Part shown: in pieces, positions 1 to 11,292 of the stretch
Position numbering within the stretch: the stretch's first letter is position 1
Layout of the letters: each line of letters begins with the position of its first letter
Translations under genes and position numbers: made by a program
Notes under the pieces: generated by a model
Database searches by the model: none
Told to the model about the DNA's origin: nothing
The model's input: only the letters and a program-made list of their open reading frames with translations
Origin: Apostichopus japonicus
Taxonomy: Eukaryota > Echinodermata > Holothuroidea > Aspidochirotida > Stichopodidae
NCBI RefSeq assembly: GCF_037975245.1
Contig: NC_092568.1
Location: 8,505,001-8,569,000 of the forward strand
DNA length: 64,000 bases
Reading direction: 5' to 3'

Positions 1-416
1 TTTTTTGTACACAGAAATTATATAGTACAGGGCCTTCAACACTGCTACATCATAATCTGGACACTAAAAATGATTCCCTGTCAAAGTGATGAAAAGTCCA
101 TTGGAAGTAATTATTGTTGTTGGTTATTAATGCTGACATTAATTCCACCGAAAGAAGTTACTTTCATCGGTAAATGCTTCTTCCCTTTTGTATAATACGT
201 TATGGTTTGTTTGCAGAGACTTTGACCCAGTCCTCATGAAATAAAACCATATTTTTTCACTTTGAAATCCAAAGCAACCGTCTCCGAAATATTAAAACAG
301 TACGTTAAACCAATTGCCCTGGACGTTCTGTCAGAGTACTGTACCTTCAAGGCACTGTGAATGGATAAAGAAATTTTACTTGAAAAGGCTGAAGTTCTTT
401 TGACTTCGCAACAATC
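1..416 (-). other. ABCD4 3' untranslated / downstream sequence
   Basis: AT-rich sequence after the ABCD4 stop. No AATAAA is present on the minus strand here, so the mRNA probably ends beyond the window edge. Confidence 0.5.
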
Positions 417-592
417 TCATATTGTGTCCAGACTCCAAAGGCCATTACCTTTTAAAGTCAATAAAGAATCGTGGAATTTCTTCAATCTTTCTCGATGTCC
501 GACGCTGACGAGCGTCGTACCCTGCGTGATGAGGATTTGATACAACTCCTCTTCCTGTTTGGAAGTGAGTGCACTTGTTGCTTCATCCAGAA
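417..592 (-). CDS. ABCD4: ABCD4 last coding exon: Walker B, H-loop, stop
   Basis: 176 nt including the TGA stop at 419-417. Contains LDEATSAL (Walker B with catalytic glutamate) and the switch histidine in SVGHR. Ends with SLDTI. Confidence 0.95.
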
Positions 593-3500
593 CTGTAGGG
601 AAAAAAAGAAAGATTAGTGTCAACATTTTATGCGATACTCAGGGAAATATCTCGTATACAGATGTATAGCAGGTTTATTGAAAACCTAACATTACCACTT
701 TCTCCTTTTTCTGATAAACAGAATCAGATGTATAAGAGATTTCTTCACATGTACACAACCATAGTACTTGCTTCATTTTTATGATAAAATCTTGGTATTT
801 TATTCTCTATATGGTAAGCACAAAAAAAAATTAAAATTGCTACGCAAGATGTCGACATTGAAATAGTAACCATGGTAAGTCCTGTGCAAGAGGTGAAAAT
901 AATGACTTGGCTTAATTGGCCATAAAGAACCGATTGAAATGGTTTTTAAACAAAATTTCAAATTTACCACATGAAACTGAACTACATTTTAATATTTAAA
1001 TAGAGCAGAAAGGAAAACACATAACATTACTTACTGGCAATAACAGGCTTGGAATACAAAATTCTTGCAAAAGAGATACATTGGGTTTCACCAGGAGTGA
1101 GGACATCTGACCAATTCCAGTCAAAGGGGGTATCTAGTCCCTCACATCTCTTAAAGATGTGCTGCAGGCCCACCAGATTTAGGATATTCTTGATCCTTGT
1201 ATCTTCTGTTGAAGTGCACCTCTCATTGTTTGTGTAAGGATATGTCACCTACAAGTATTGAAACACAAAATTTATGAGTATGGAGGAGAGTTAATATCTG
1301 CATTGCAAGTCACCATAGGGATCTTGTGGCTCTATCTCATAACACAGAGATGTAATGTAAATATGTAAATAAATCACTTAATAATGGGCCATAAATCCAG
1401 TGCCGAAAGCTTGTTCAAAGGCGCAGTCGAGAACTAAGTCTTAAAGATGAAAATATCTATACAACAGAAATGTCTTCAGCTGGGATTATTTAAATGAGGT
1501 GGCTTTTTTACTGAGGTTAAGTGGGATATTGTTCCAAAATATAGAGGCAGCGATTACAAAATATGGATGGCTGTGACATTGATTTTCAAGCCCATACACA
1601 GCGAAATTGTGTTCCTTATTTGCAGTCCACAACATTTATAATGGTACCTATCCTCATGATAACAAGAAAAAAGAAGATATATCACATTGCAAGGAGGAAA
1701 AATCAACAGCAAGTTTTACATTCCCAATGTCCATCTTTAGTCTGAAATATATTATTACTATCTAATTAAAGTACACATTTATTATGCTTTTCATAGCTTC
1801 AAGGTTCCATGGGCTGTATTAATAGGGTCTTGAAAACCTTGCAGGGCCTCAAACATTCATCAGCAGGACTCACTTTGCCCACCAGTGATTAAAAGCAAGA
1901 CATTAGTTAGGCTGGATTTGACTTGTCACTCATGAAGTTGTGGAAAGCTGACATGAGAATGAAATAATGTTCAATGGTATATCAGGTTGTCTAGTTGATA
2001 ATTAACATTTCTCTCTTTTTTTGAATATTTAGTTTTGCCTGAAAATCCTTTAGAATGCAGTAAATGATCACATGAAATCATTAAAAGCTGACTGTTTATT
2101 TACATCATATCTGTATGTAGCTGTTAATTATAAATGATAAATGACTGACTGCAATATTATATATGTATGTAGCTGTATGTAGCTGTTGTAGCTGTATGTA
2201 TATATGTATGTAGCTGTTAATGATACATGATAAATGACTGACTGCAATCTTATAGCTGTATGTAGCTGTTGTCGCTGTATGTATATCTGTATGTAGCTGT
2301 AGCTTTTGCTTGAATTGGTATTAAACGAACATTGACTAAAAGTAACAATCCACTTGATGAGTTCTACTCCTTACCTGTTCTCTCAGCGTCCCATCTGAGA
2401 GGAACGGTTTCTGCGGCACAAACATCACGTCCTCCTGGCTTATCGACATGTACCTCCTGATTTTGCCACAGTGTAATGGCCAGAGACCTCTGAGAACTCG
2501 AAGCAGGGAGGTCTTACCACTGCCGGTAGCCCCCATGATCAGCAGGCTCTTTCCTTGTGTGATTTCAAGGGTCAAATCTAAACAAAAGATTTGTTGAATA
2601 TGCAAATTTAGATTTTCTTAATCTTTACTGACATTAATTACAAATGACAGTTTAACAAAAAGCTACTAGTTTTATCAGATAACATAACTCTGGCAAAAAA
2701 ATTGTCATCTTTCCTATAAACAAAACCACAAAATAATAACTGAGCTATATTTAACCATTGCTATGAGTGTCTCTACCACCACCTGCTCAGACTTGTGAGT
2801 ATCTGCTATTTATTGAACCAAATCACAAACTTAGATAAGGAATAACTTTTCAAACTAAATTCTAAGATAAATTTAAAAGAATCCTTTTAAAACTTTGATT
2901 GCTTATGCTGCATTTAGCATTGAATTTTTAACACAATCTGGTTGTAGCATACTCTGTCTTCGAAAGGAAAGTTAGCAGGCACCCTGGCAACCACAGGTGG
3001 TAGTTTTAAGTTCCCCAAAATCACACCAGGAATGAACATTAAAGTCATCAAAGTCAAACTTACCAGATGGCATAAATGATACATCACATCAAGTTTTATT
3101 ATCTTTAACATACTTTTCTTCTTGATAACTTTCTTCTTGTATACTTTTCTTTTACGAACACTTTTTGTTCAATCAAATTTTACACATTTTGCATTTGTTC
3201 CTCGTAGAGATTCTATTTACAAATCTGTTTAGAATTGATCCAAACAAGAAGAAGAAACAAAGTGCCCCTTCTCCCTCCCGCACATCTCCCCCCACCACCC
3301 AAAAAAAGAAGGAGAAAACAATAGGATGATGGCGATCAAGTAATGCAAGCCATTGCAACCACAAAGAGCAGTAAAATACTACTTCTCCAAACAAATCTCG
3401 GAAACGTTTCTTTTTTAGTTATATCATGTATAATGTATAGATTGGTTAAACAAACTTTAATAATTAACAAATTTCAAACATTTATTCATGAAGATGTTCA

Positions 3501-6500
3501 CCAATGAAAAGCTGACTACGAGTTTATGATTTGCATAGTATATTGCACTGTAAATTCCAAGTATTGATTTTTATCCGAGTGCTTCTTTACTCATGTCTGT
3601 ATTTCTCTATCTTTGACATACAAACAAACAAACATTTCCTACTAAGAGCATGACAGGCTCGGTCACTATATTGATTGGCCTAATCATACCACTATTTAAA
3701 AGCTCAAATCTGTCCATGAAATTTATATTACACATACCTTGAACTAATATTTCATGATTGGTTGGAGTTCCTATGGAGACGTCTTCTAAATGGAATGCAC
3801 CGTTGCCATGGTAACTAGAGAGACTATGTTCATCGGAGGTGTCCGCTTCGACGGGCTCTTCCGATGAGTTGACTAAGCATTCCCTGTCTGAATAATTCAC
3901 GAGTAGGTTGTCTTCAAGCCCAGGTGGATCCGAACGGGGATAACCGGTGTCGTATCCCTGCTGTGAGAGGGATTGCGTGCATTCCAGTAGCTCACCGATT
4001 CTAGAAACCGAAATACCACATGTTTACATCTTGTAGACTTCACAAGCATCATTCAAGTCTAACTGATTGTTAATGACTATAACAGCTATGCCCCATTACT
4101 TATAAAGTAGGCTAGGTTAGGCTAGGCTGAGTTACACCTACTACAAGGGTAAAACACACTTTTAAGACCGGTTTCTAAACAGTGAATATCTAGACATTTG
4201 TTTCCCTTTAAAGCTCAACTGAATTTTAATAAATAGTACTGGGCAAGTATATGACAGTATAAACAGAAGAACAGTTTCTCTCAAGTGTCTGAAGTGTCTA
4301 TCCTCCTTTCCCCCTATTGATCCCCCATTCTCTTCCTACCCTCATTTTCCCCTCTATATCCCCGCCTCTTCTCCATACCCATCCCTCTGCTCTTCCCCTG
4401 CCACTCCTCCTCCTCCTCCTCCTCTCCCTTCACTCCCCCTCCTCTTATCCCTCTGGTTCTGACCCCCCATATTCTCCCTTACTATCCCCCCACACCCTCC
4501 ATTTCTCTCCAGTTCTCATTACCTTCCTATCCCTCTCTGGGTACTCATCTTCTCATTCCTTTCCCCTCTGTTCTCTTCCCAATGTTCCCTCCTATCCCAC
4601 TCTTCCCCACCTACAGCTCCCTCCCTCTACTTCTTCTACTCATACTTCATCCCTTCTCCTCCCACTTGACCTATTCCCGACGACATCTTGTCGGAGAGAA
4701 AATATTTGATAGAGTACCTGTGAGAGTATCCAGCAATATCTGAGATTTGGTTTGATAGATCTATCAGTTGAGAGAAGGAGTTGATTAGGTACATGCACTG
4801 GAAGGAAACCTGCAGTTAGACAAATAGCAAACAAAATAATTGAAACAATCTCCCACTACTGTAACTGGTTTGGTTTTTGCTTCAATTCCCTTTTGTTTCC
4901 TTTCCCTTTCGAATTGGTATACGAATGCTTTCGTGGTGGTAAAATCCAACCGACCTTGTTGGCCTAGTTTCTTCTACGACCGGGAACTAGTCAATTATGA
5001 TATACTTAAATATCCAGAACTTTGAGGCCTGAGTGGTTCCGGATTTTATAAATCAATCAGTATTTATATAGCACTGATATCGTGGAACAGTTCAAAAGCG
5101 CCTTGAAAGAGACAGGTTTTAAGCTGTTTCTTGAAACTGTTCAGTGAGTGGCAACGTCTGAGTCCATGTGGCATGGAATTCCATAAACGAGGGCCAATTC
5201 TAGAAACTGCCCGACCACAGTATCCATTGAATTTGAAGCGAGACTCAATAAGGAGTTTAGCATGCTGAGAGTGGAGAGAACGAGGTGGCTCGTAAAGGGG
5301 AGATGAGATCACACAAATATTGAGGTGTTTGCCCATGAAGGGCCTTCCAAGTTTATCCACCTGCTTTGTTACTATTTGCTCAATTCAATGTAGTTTTGAG
5401 ACCATCTCTGAAATGAAGAACTGCTTAATTCAATTTTCACTCGACCAACCGATTAGCGACCTATAGGTTCCATAATATTTCTGTACCACTGCCACCATAC
5501 ATTGCAATCTTACAGGCTGCTGGTGGCTTAAGATAATCCCTATTAAACCTAGCGTATAAACCACTGATGTAATCCAATCTCTTTTCATTTTTTACAGTTT
5601 CCCACTTTGGGATGTTTTTTTTGGCCCCAAATACAATGTCATTTTAATAATACTGCACTTTTATTTGAACTAAGGCAACAATATTTTTATAGTAAAATTA
5701 CATTTCATGTCATCATAGTCTCAAAAACGAAACATAAATTGAGCCATAAAAGGGTCTATAAATAAATGCAAAGTTAGACCAGATGTTGTATAATTTTACT
5801 TACCTTACTCATCAGACTAGCAATATCTGCATTGTCATAAAGTCCGGCAAAGATGGGAATAGCGACAACCACGTAACTGATGATGCTTCCGATGTAATCA
5901 AATAAATTGACAGAAACTGGAGGGAGATAAAAAAACATAAAACAGGACCAAAAAAAATATTATGAATATGCCAGACCTAAACTCCTGTCCATTAGTTCAC
6001 TGTTGACAGCATCAAAGTATCTCAACAAACCTCCCAAATGCTGCAAAAGCTTGTGTTTGATAGAAACTTCCTATTTCAAGAATTCTACCTCTTGATCCCA
6101 TTGAAGGGAAATGTGAATGACAGGAGATACTTAAACAGAGCTTGTTGCGTTAAATCATTTTTCAAAACCTCCCAAACGCTAAAAGAGTTTTGTGTTTCAT
6201 AGAAAATTCCTATTTCAAGAATTCACCCACTTGATCCCATTGAAGGGAAATGTGCATGACAGGAGCTACTTAACAGAGACTGTTGCTTTAAATTATTCTT
6301 CTTTTTTTTTCAAGCCTCTTGGGTTTTCTTCAAAAGTAAAAACTGTGATATGGACCAAACTTCACTTCTTTACCAAATGACCATTAGGGATGATGCACAT
6401 TTAATGTATCTATTTGATTTTGATAATATCATCACACAAAAACATTTTTCGATTAGCATCTATAGATCACAAAGAGAAAGTAAATCACAATTTTGTTTTA

Positions 6501-9500
6501 ATAAATCCTCCCTCTTCATCACTTTTTTCTTTAAATTAAAAACTTGAATGGTCAAGCTGATGAACTACATTGCAAGTTTAGATATTTACATGTAACATGC
6601 AGTTTAGTTTTTATGTTATAACTTGCTGACACCATGCTTCTGCTAAAGGTAAAAAATATTGCTCAAATATGGCTATATAGGTAATAGAGAGGTGAAATAA
6701 ATATAACTTTATGAACGATCTAGCAACACCTGCTCAGTGAGAGGACAAATAAATGCAGCAATAATCCTAAATCACTGAAAGCCTTAAAGCTAGGTAGTGG
6801 TAGTTTCTGATTGGTCGACTTTACAATTTAAAATGGACTGATTGTGCCTTTTCATTAAAAATTGGCTTCAATTTGATCAACTGCAGGATATGCCATTTAG
6901 GTTGAGGGAAACTTCAAAAGTTTGGGCGAATGATAGGAAACGGATTGACGTATCTTGCAAGATGGAATAATTTGGCATTAAACTACTGTAGCTCACAGTT
7001 GTAAATATAGATGGAAATAACTTCTAAGAGATTTTTGTAAACAGCAAAGACGTATGCAAGTAACACCTGTTCATAGCCTGTCTTGCTGTATGAAAGTATT
7101 TATTTCATAAAAAGACTCACTTTGAAGCCAGAATTCTCTGTTTACCAGGTTCATCTGTGTGTCCAATAGACTGGAGAGCTTCTTATCGGCTTTGATCTTC
7201 TCCACCGGTCCTGCTGTGTAAAAAGCCGCAGCCTCGGCATTAGTCCTGATTTGAACATGCTTAAACCTGCGGATAGTAAAAAAAAAAAACGAGCAGTGGT
7301 GAGAGCCTCTGTTTTTAATTATGATTGGAACTGGTACAAATTGAAAAAAAAAATAGAGAGGAAAAATCAATAAGTTTGGCTATTCCCCAGGATTCCACCT
7401 TCTCATAATAATAATGATAATAATACATAATTTTTATATAGCGCAAAACAAACTATGAAATAATTCTCGTAGCGCTTAACATAATAATAACAATTATAAC
7501 AAATGTGCCTTGAGAGCTGATTTGAAACCGTTCACAGTATTGCACATTTTTACATGCTGTGGAAGTGAGTTCCACAGGCACAGTGCACTGGATGCGAACG
7601 TTCTCAAGCCGAAAGTCTGTGTTTTTACTCTAGGGATGAGTAACATCAGCGATGAATTAGAGCGAAATGAGCGTGTGAATGATGGTCGAAGCTTAAACAA
7701 TTTGGTGAGGTAGCTTGATCCTACATTGTGCATTCATTTGAACACCATCAGAAGTAGTTTTTAGTTGATTAGTTCACGTATTGGGAGCCAGTGGAGTTCC
7801 ATATGGTAGGGGTAATGTGATCATACTTCCGAGTTCTAGTATCATACATCCATGTATTCACTTTTTGATAAATGTCAGAACGTGTCATGCACTTCACAGA
7901 CGAGCTGACAGAGTTCCCTCCAAAAATTCAACCTAACGATTGCAGTTAAGGTTCATTGAATTTGGGGATTCAGGTCAGGTCACTCCCATACTGGAAAAGC
8001 CGTCTGGGCACTTTCGTGACGACACCCTCCTCCTCTACTTCTTCCGGCCTTCTGCCTTTCTCAAACAAAACATCACACCTTTCCCCCGATTGTGGATTCA
8101 TCCTGCTTTGAACAAAGGTTAGCCTTTCGACGTACAGAATAGTACTTGTAGGGGAATTTTGACTTGACATATTCTAAAAATTGCAAACAGAGAGGTCAGA
8201 TCTTCAGGTCTCCGAATAGATTTTAAACTCAAAGCTCAGCCTTTAAAGTCACATATTAGTGATTCTTAAAGTATCATTAGACAACTAATGCCACATATCA
8301 ATGCTAGTTAAAAATGATAATGGTTAATTATACTGCAGGTTTTGCATGCTTTACATTCACCTCCACTTAATAGACAACTTACCTAAATGCACCCTCCTGT
8401 TTCTCTTGCTTGTAGGTGTAGTCGATAACAGGAGCCATGAGGAACTTATTGATGGTGGAACCAACAACAAAGTAACCATATATAACCAAGGGACCGATGT
8501 AACCAACACTAAAAGATGATAAAAAAAAAGACACTGTAACATTCCATCATTATGCTAGAAATAGGGAACGAGAGGGATGGGGGAAAGGGATAGTGAGGGG
8601 TAAAGGGGGGGGAGTGAGGGGAAAGGGGGAGAAGGAGAGGGAAAGAGAAAGGAAAGGGGTAAAGAAAGCTAGATATTTATCAAGTCATCTGGTACATATA
8701 TATCTCGTTTTATATCAGCAATAGATTGACTGATTGTAATAAAATACACCGATGAAACATACTCTAAAAATTGTCTTTCCGACTCACCTTTTCCAACAGA
8801 AATATGTGTACGTAACAATCGTCAGTGGTGATACGAGAAGGAGGGCAGCCATCTGACTAAACTGATTGCAGAGACGCTCAACATCCTGCGTAATACGTTG
8901 GTCTCTAAAATAATGTAATTAAAGGGAAACATGAAATTAAACTTGATTGCCATACAAACTCAGACACAATATTGTAATATAGCCCACTATATCCACTCTA
9001 CTCCTTTAATCCTCCCTCTTCTAGGAGAGCTACCGGTCCTTGGACTAAAATGTCACATCGTTACCCAAACCTGTAGATTGAACAATACTGACCACCATTG
9101 TACAATTTTGTGTTGCTACATGCACTCACGCTGTTGATATAATACGATGACAATGGAATTATACCAGGGGAGAAATTCTGAATGGAATTAATAATAATAC
9201 TTCAATAATATTTGATTTTTATATAGTGTGTTTACATGATTTATGTTTAACTTACGGATTATCGATGTTTCCAGCGCGTAGAATATTAATTTGGTAGTAG
9301 TTAGCACTCTGGAAGTATTCTCTGTGAATATAAAGCGTCAGTGACTCCCTCCAATGAACATACAGAATCCCACTGATGTACTGCTTGGCACTTTTGATCT
9401 GATAAAAGAACAAAAAGTCAGTTCATGTTAAACAGATATTTCATTACCATCCATTCTATATAAACCTTGATTTCCGATACTACAATGTTGCCCTGTAGAA

Positions 9501-11292
9501 TATACTCTCCATTAATGTCCTAGCTGTGTCCTACACTTAATAGCAAATTATCCCATTTAATATACCATATATATTATTTAACTTTAGTTTTGGAGGTTTG
9601 TTTCCTTTCACCAATTTCTCTCCAGTATATGTATATATTTATTATATTTAAATGGGGAAATCATTCTATAAGCATTGCGCTTCTTTTTTTCTCCTTTTCC
9701 ATGCATTTGTATAGCTTAGATATTGTACATAAATTAACATAATGAACGTTTTTTTTTCTTTTTTCTTTGTACTTGTCTTCCTAGATCGTATTGCATATCA
9801 AAATATTCGTTTACACTTTGTTAAACATTCATGTACTGTACACAATTGCTGGAAATAAATTGTTGTCATTGTCATATATTATAATCATATTTTATACAAC
9901 CTCCATTAATATTCTGTTGTAAACACCATTCAAGACCATCCTGTTTCTAGGCACTTTGTCAAAAGGAAAAGCTGCAGTTGCTCAGCTAGGACGAATCAGT
10001 ATCAAGCAATAGGAATGATCTCTGCAGACCTACACTGCCTATTGTGAGAAACTGTGGAACATCACATATTATGCCCTACCCAGCCTGCCCGGCTGCAAGC
10101 ACTGCAGCCCCCTCAGCATCCTACTATTGACAAAGTGCCTTTAAATAACATCCATATTGAATTATTCTGTTACTTACCCAGGGCTACATTATCTTCAAGG
10201 TCGGGTATGGTTCAAAACATTAATACAACGCAATTCAGCCATGCTTTGGTCCAATTATCTGCGACTGAAAATACTGAATTTCATGAAAATTGATTACTCA
10301 CCGAGGCTACCAGGACAATGTACATTATAGACTCGGAGAGAGTGCTCCAGAAACCTGCCCAATCCTTGGCTGGTAGTACATGGTAAAAGTTGCTGGGTAT
10401 CAAACCAACAAAGTAAACAGCCACTTGCTCTGCAAAGAAAGTGAATTGAAAAATATAAACACCACAACAGACTGATAGTTTAATATCTAGAGGGGTATAA
10501 CCGTTGGCAACTACAGGGGCGTGTGAAAGCCTTCTCCCTTCCCTAGGTCCCAAACTTTTAATCATAAACCAAATGAGAGAGATAACTTCTCTTTAGTCCA
10601 CCCTCAAAACCCTTCAAATTCTTTCAGGTTTACCACTCATGATGCCATATTCCTCAATCTAATAGACAATACCACAAGTTAACTTATATACTACTATTAT
10701 ATTTATTAGTCTTACGTAGGATGATGTTGGTGAGAAGGGAGGGAGCAAAGAGATCAAGATATTGAAAGTGCCTAAAAATGTACACCTTTGAATATATTCC
10801 ATGAGAAATACATGAAGGATATACCCATAGCTAAGTCACATCAGAACCCAACCAACTATTTTCATCATTGATTTCACATCATCAGGGTCCTTGGAGGGGG
10901 AGGGGGGAGGCCTACGGAAGAGAAGAGGCAGGGAAACACGACCCCTCAATAATTTTCACAGCAATGATATTCATGCTGGTATGTTACTTTCAGAGGCAGT
11001 AACTTCAGTGCCAATGAACTTTGGTATGAGATATGCTCCCCTCCACAAACTCAATCCTTTATTGGGGTCCCTAATAATAAGTGCATAAGTTAAATTTTGT
11101 ACGTCAATGGTTCCCATTTAGGGTGCACGGCATTGGAGTACATTCAAACGGAACACATTGACTGTCATCTTACCTCCAACTGCAACCACAAGAAGCAGAA
11201 CAAAGAGTCCGGATATTCTTGATAACAATGCAGGAAAGATTATCTTCAGAATATGAGCGAACCTCCTCAGGAAAACAGCATCAAGGCTATAG
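417..11292 (-). CDS. ABCD4: ABCD4-like ABC half-transporter (5' exon not found)
   Basis: Half-size ABC transporter of subfamily D. In vertebrates ABCD4 works with LMBD1 to move cobalamin (vitamin B12) out of lysosomes. Twelve coding exons are readable on the minus strand: 11292-11174, 10429-10302, 9398-9256, 8904-8788, 8508-8383, 7266-7121, 5916-5804, 4809-4718, 4000-3738, 2577-2375, 1248-1035 and 592-417. All junctions are GT-AG and all phases agree. The membrane domain comes first, with the family's EAA-like segment ([17 protein letters not shown]). The nucleotide-binding domain follows: Walker [11 protein letters not shown]-loop FVPQKPF, signature LTPGETQ, Walker [11 protein letters not shown]-loop SVGHR. 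The visible part is about 611 codons against 606 residues in human ABCD4, so only a short N-terminal exon is missing. The linker before the nucleotide-binding domain is longer and more acidic than in human. Assignment rests on remembered family similarity along the whole length. Confidence 0.93.
1035..1248 (-). CDS. ABCD4: ABCD4 exon: ABC signature
   Basis: 214 nt. Contains the signature as [19 protein letters not shown]4 proteins have proline in place of the second-position glycine-type residue of the usual LSGGQ, so this is a family trait and not damage. Acceptor CTTGTAG, donor GTAAGT. Confidence 0.94.
2108..2310. repeat. Tandem repeat, about 96-bp period, in an ABCD4 intron
   Basis: Two units share GTAGCTGTTAAT and ATGATAAATGACTGACTGCA and are joined by runs of the short motif CTGTATGTAG. 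The units start near 2115 and 2211. Confidence 0.8.
2375..2577 (-). CDS. ABCD4: ABCD4 exon: Walker A and Q-loop
   Basis: 203 nt. Contains Walker [10 protein letters not shown] (ATP phosphate binding) and the Q-loop in [16 protein letters not shown]. Acceptor TTGTTTAG, donor GTAAGG. Confidence 0.95.
3738..4000 (-). CDS. ABCD4: ABCD4 exon: linker and start of nucleotide-binding domain
   Basis: 263 nt. Encodes RIGELLE, a long acidic and serine-rich linker (about 88 residues in the exon, roughly 25 more than human), then [11 protein letters not shown], the first strand of the nucleotide-binding domain. Acceptor TTTCTAG, donor GTATGT. Confidence 0.9.
4718..4809 (-). CDS. ABCD4: ABCD4 exon: last membrane helix
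   Basis: 92 nt. Encodes the final helix and [17 protein letters not shown]. Two AGs compete as acceptors; the one after CTGCAG gives the same length as the human protein and is preferred. Donor GTACTC is weaker than the others. Confidence 0.88.
5045..5360 (-). mobile_element. LINE 3' end fragment (CR1/L2-like)
   Basis: An open reading frame at 5360-5064 on the minus strand ends with [20 protein letters not shown] and [10 protein letters not shown], the typical C-terminus of CR1/L2-type reverse transcriptase proteins. The downstream TGCTATATAAATACTGATTG is a LINE-like 3' tail. It is a 5'-truncated copy inside the ABCD4 intron between exons 5916-5804 and 4809-4718. Confidence 0.75.
5804..5916 (-). 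CDS. ABCD4: ABCD4 exon: fifth membrane helix
   Basis: 113 nt. Encodes [20 protein letters not shown] and the following short loop. Matches the [20 protein letters not shown] helix of human ABCD4 closely. Acceptor CTCCAG, donor GTAAGT. Confidence 0.93.
6028..6310. repeat. Tandem duplication, 138-bp period, in an ABCD4 intron
   Basis: Two units starting near 6028 and 6166 share AACCTCCCAAA, CCTATTTCAAGAATTC and TTGATCCCATTGAAGGGAAA with scattered differences. Confidence 0.85.
7121..7266 (-). CDS. ABCD4: ABCD4 exon: EAA-like motif
   Basis: 146 nt. Encodes [20 protein letters not shown], the EAA-like motif through which subfamily D membrane domains contact the nucleotide-binding domain. Acceptor ATCCGCAG, donor GTGAGT. 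Confidence 0.93.
7405..7850 (-). mobile_element. LINE 3' end fragment (CR1/L2-like) with tail
   Basis: On the minus strand the decayed frame gives [12 protein letters not shown], stop, KLLLMVFK, then (7733-7494) [20 protein letters not shown], all hallmarks of the C-terminal part of CR1/L2-type ORF2. It ends in GCGCTATATAAAAATTATG plus an ATT-rich microsatellite tail. Stop codons and truncation show it is dead. It lies in an ABCD4 intron. Confidence 0.75.
8383..8508 (-). CDS. ABCD4: ABCD4 exon: membrane helix and coupling-region entry
   Basis: 126 nt. Encodes a membrane helix ([20 protein letters not shown]) and the start of the cytosolic helix [10 protein letters not shown] that leads to the EAA-like motif. 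Acceptor TTTTAG, donor GTAAGT. Confidence 0.92.
8788..8904 (-). CDS. ABCD4: ABCD4 exon: [12 protein letters not shown] motif
   Basis: 117 nt. Completes the NPDQRI motif typical of subfamily D, then gives a helix ([15 protein letters not shown]). Acceptor TTTTAG, donor GTGAGT. Confidence 0.92.
9256..9398 (-). CDS. ABCD4: ABCD4 exon: membrane domain, YVHWRE segment
   Basis: 143 nt. Encodes a segment aligning with the conserved LYVSWRKDLTEHLHRLYF region of ABCD4 and ends in GNIDNP, the start of the DNPDQRI motif that continues in the next exon. Acceptor TTATCAG, donor GTAAGT. Confidence 0.92.
10302..10429 (-). CDS. ABCD4: ABCD4 exon: end of helix 1, luminal loop, start of helix 2
   Basis: 128 nt, entering in phase 1 and leaving in phase 0. 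It carries the family-typical [17 protein letters not shown] stretch between the first two membrane helices. Acceptor TTTGCAG, donor GTGAGT. Confidence 0.92.
11174..11292 (-). CDS. ABCD4: ABCD4 first visible exon (N-terminal cytosolic stretch and first membrane helix)
   Basis: Encodes [19 protein letters not shown] followed by a hydrophobic helix, matching the start of the ABCD4 membrane domain. The acceptor is either at 11293 or six bases further in (CTATAG is itself a possible acceptor). The frame stays open upstream but meets a TAG with no ATG, so a preceding exon ending in phase 2 must exist. The donor is GTAAGA. Confidence 0.8.

Noticed and set aside
4317..4709. 130-codon plus-strand frame rich in S, P and L
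   Set aside because: Arises from a pyrimidine-rich tract in an ABCD4 intron; composition explains it.
5064..5360. 98-codon minus-strand frame as a cellular gene
   Set aside because: The C-terminal pattern around LWNSMP is that of a LINE reverse-transcriptase protein; annotated as a mobile element.
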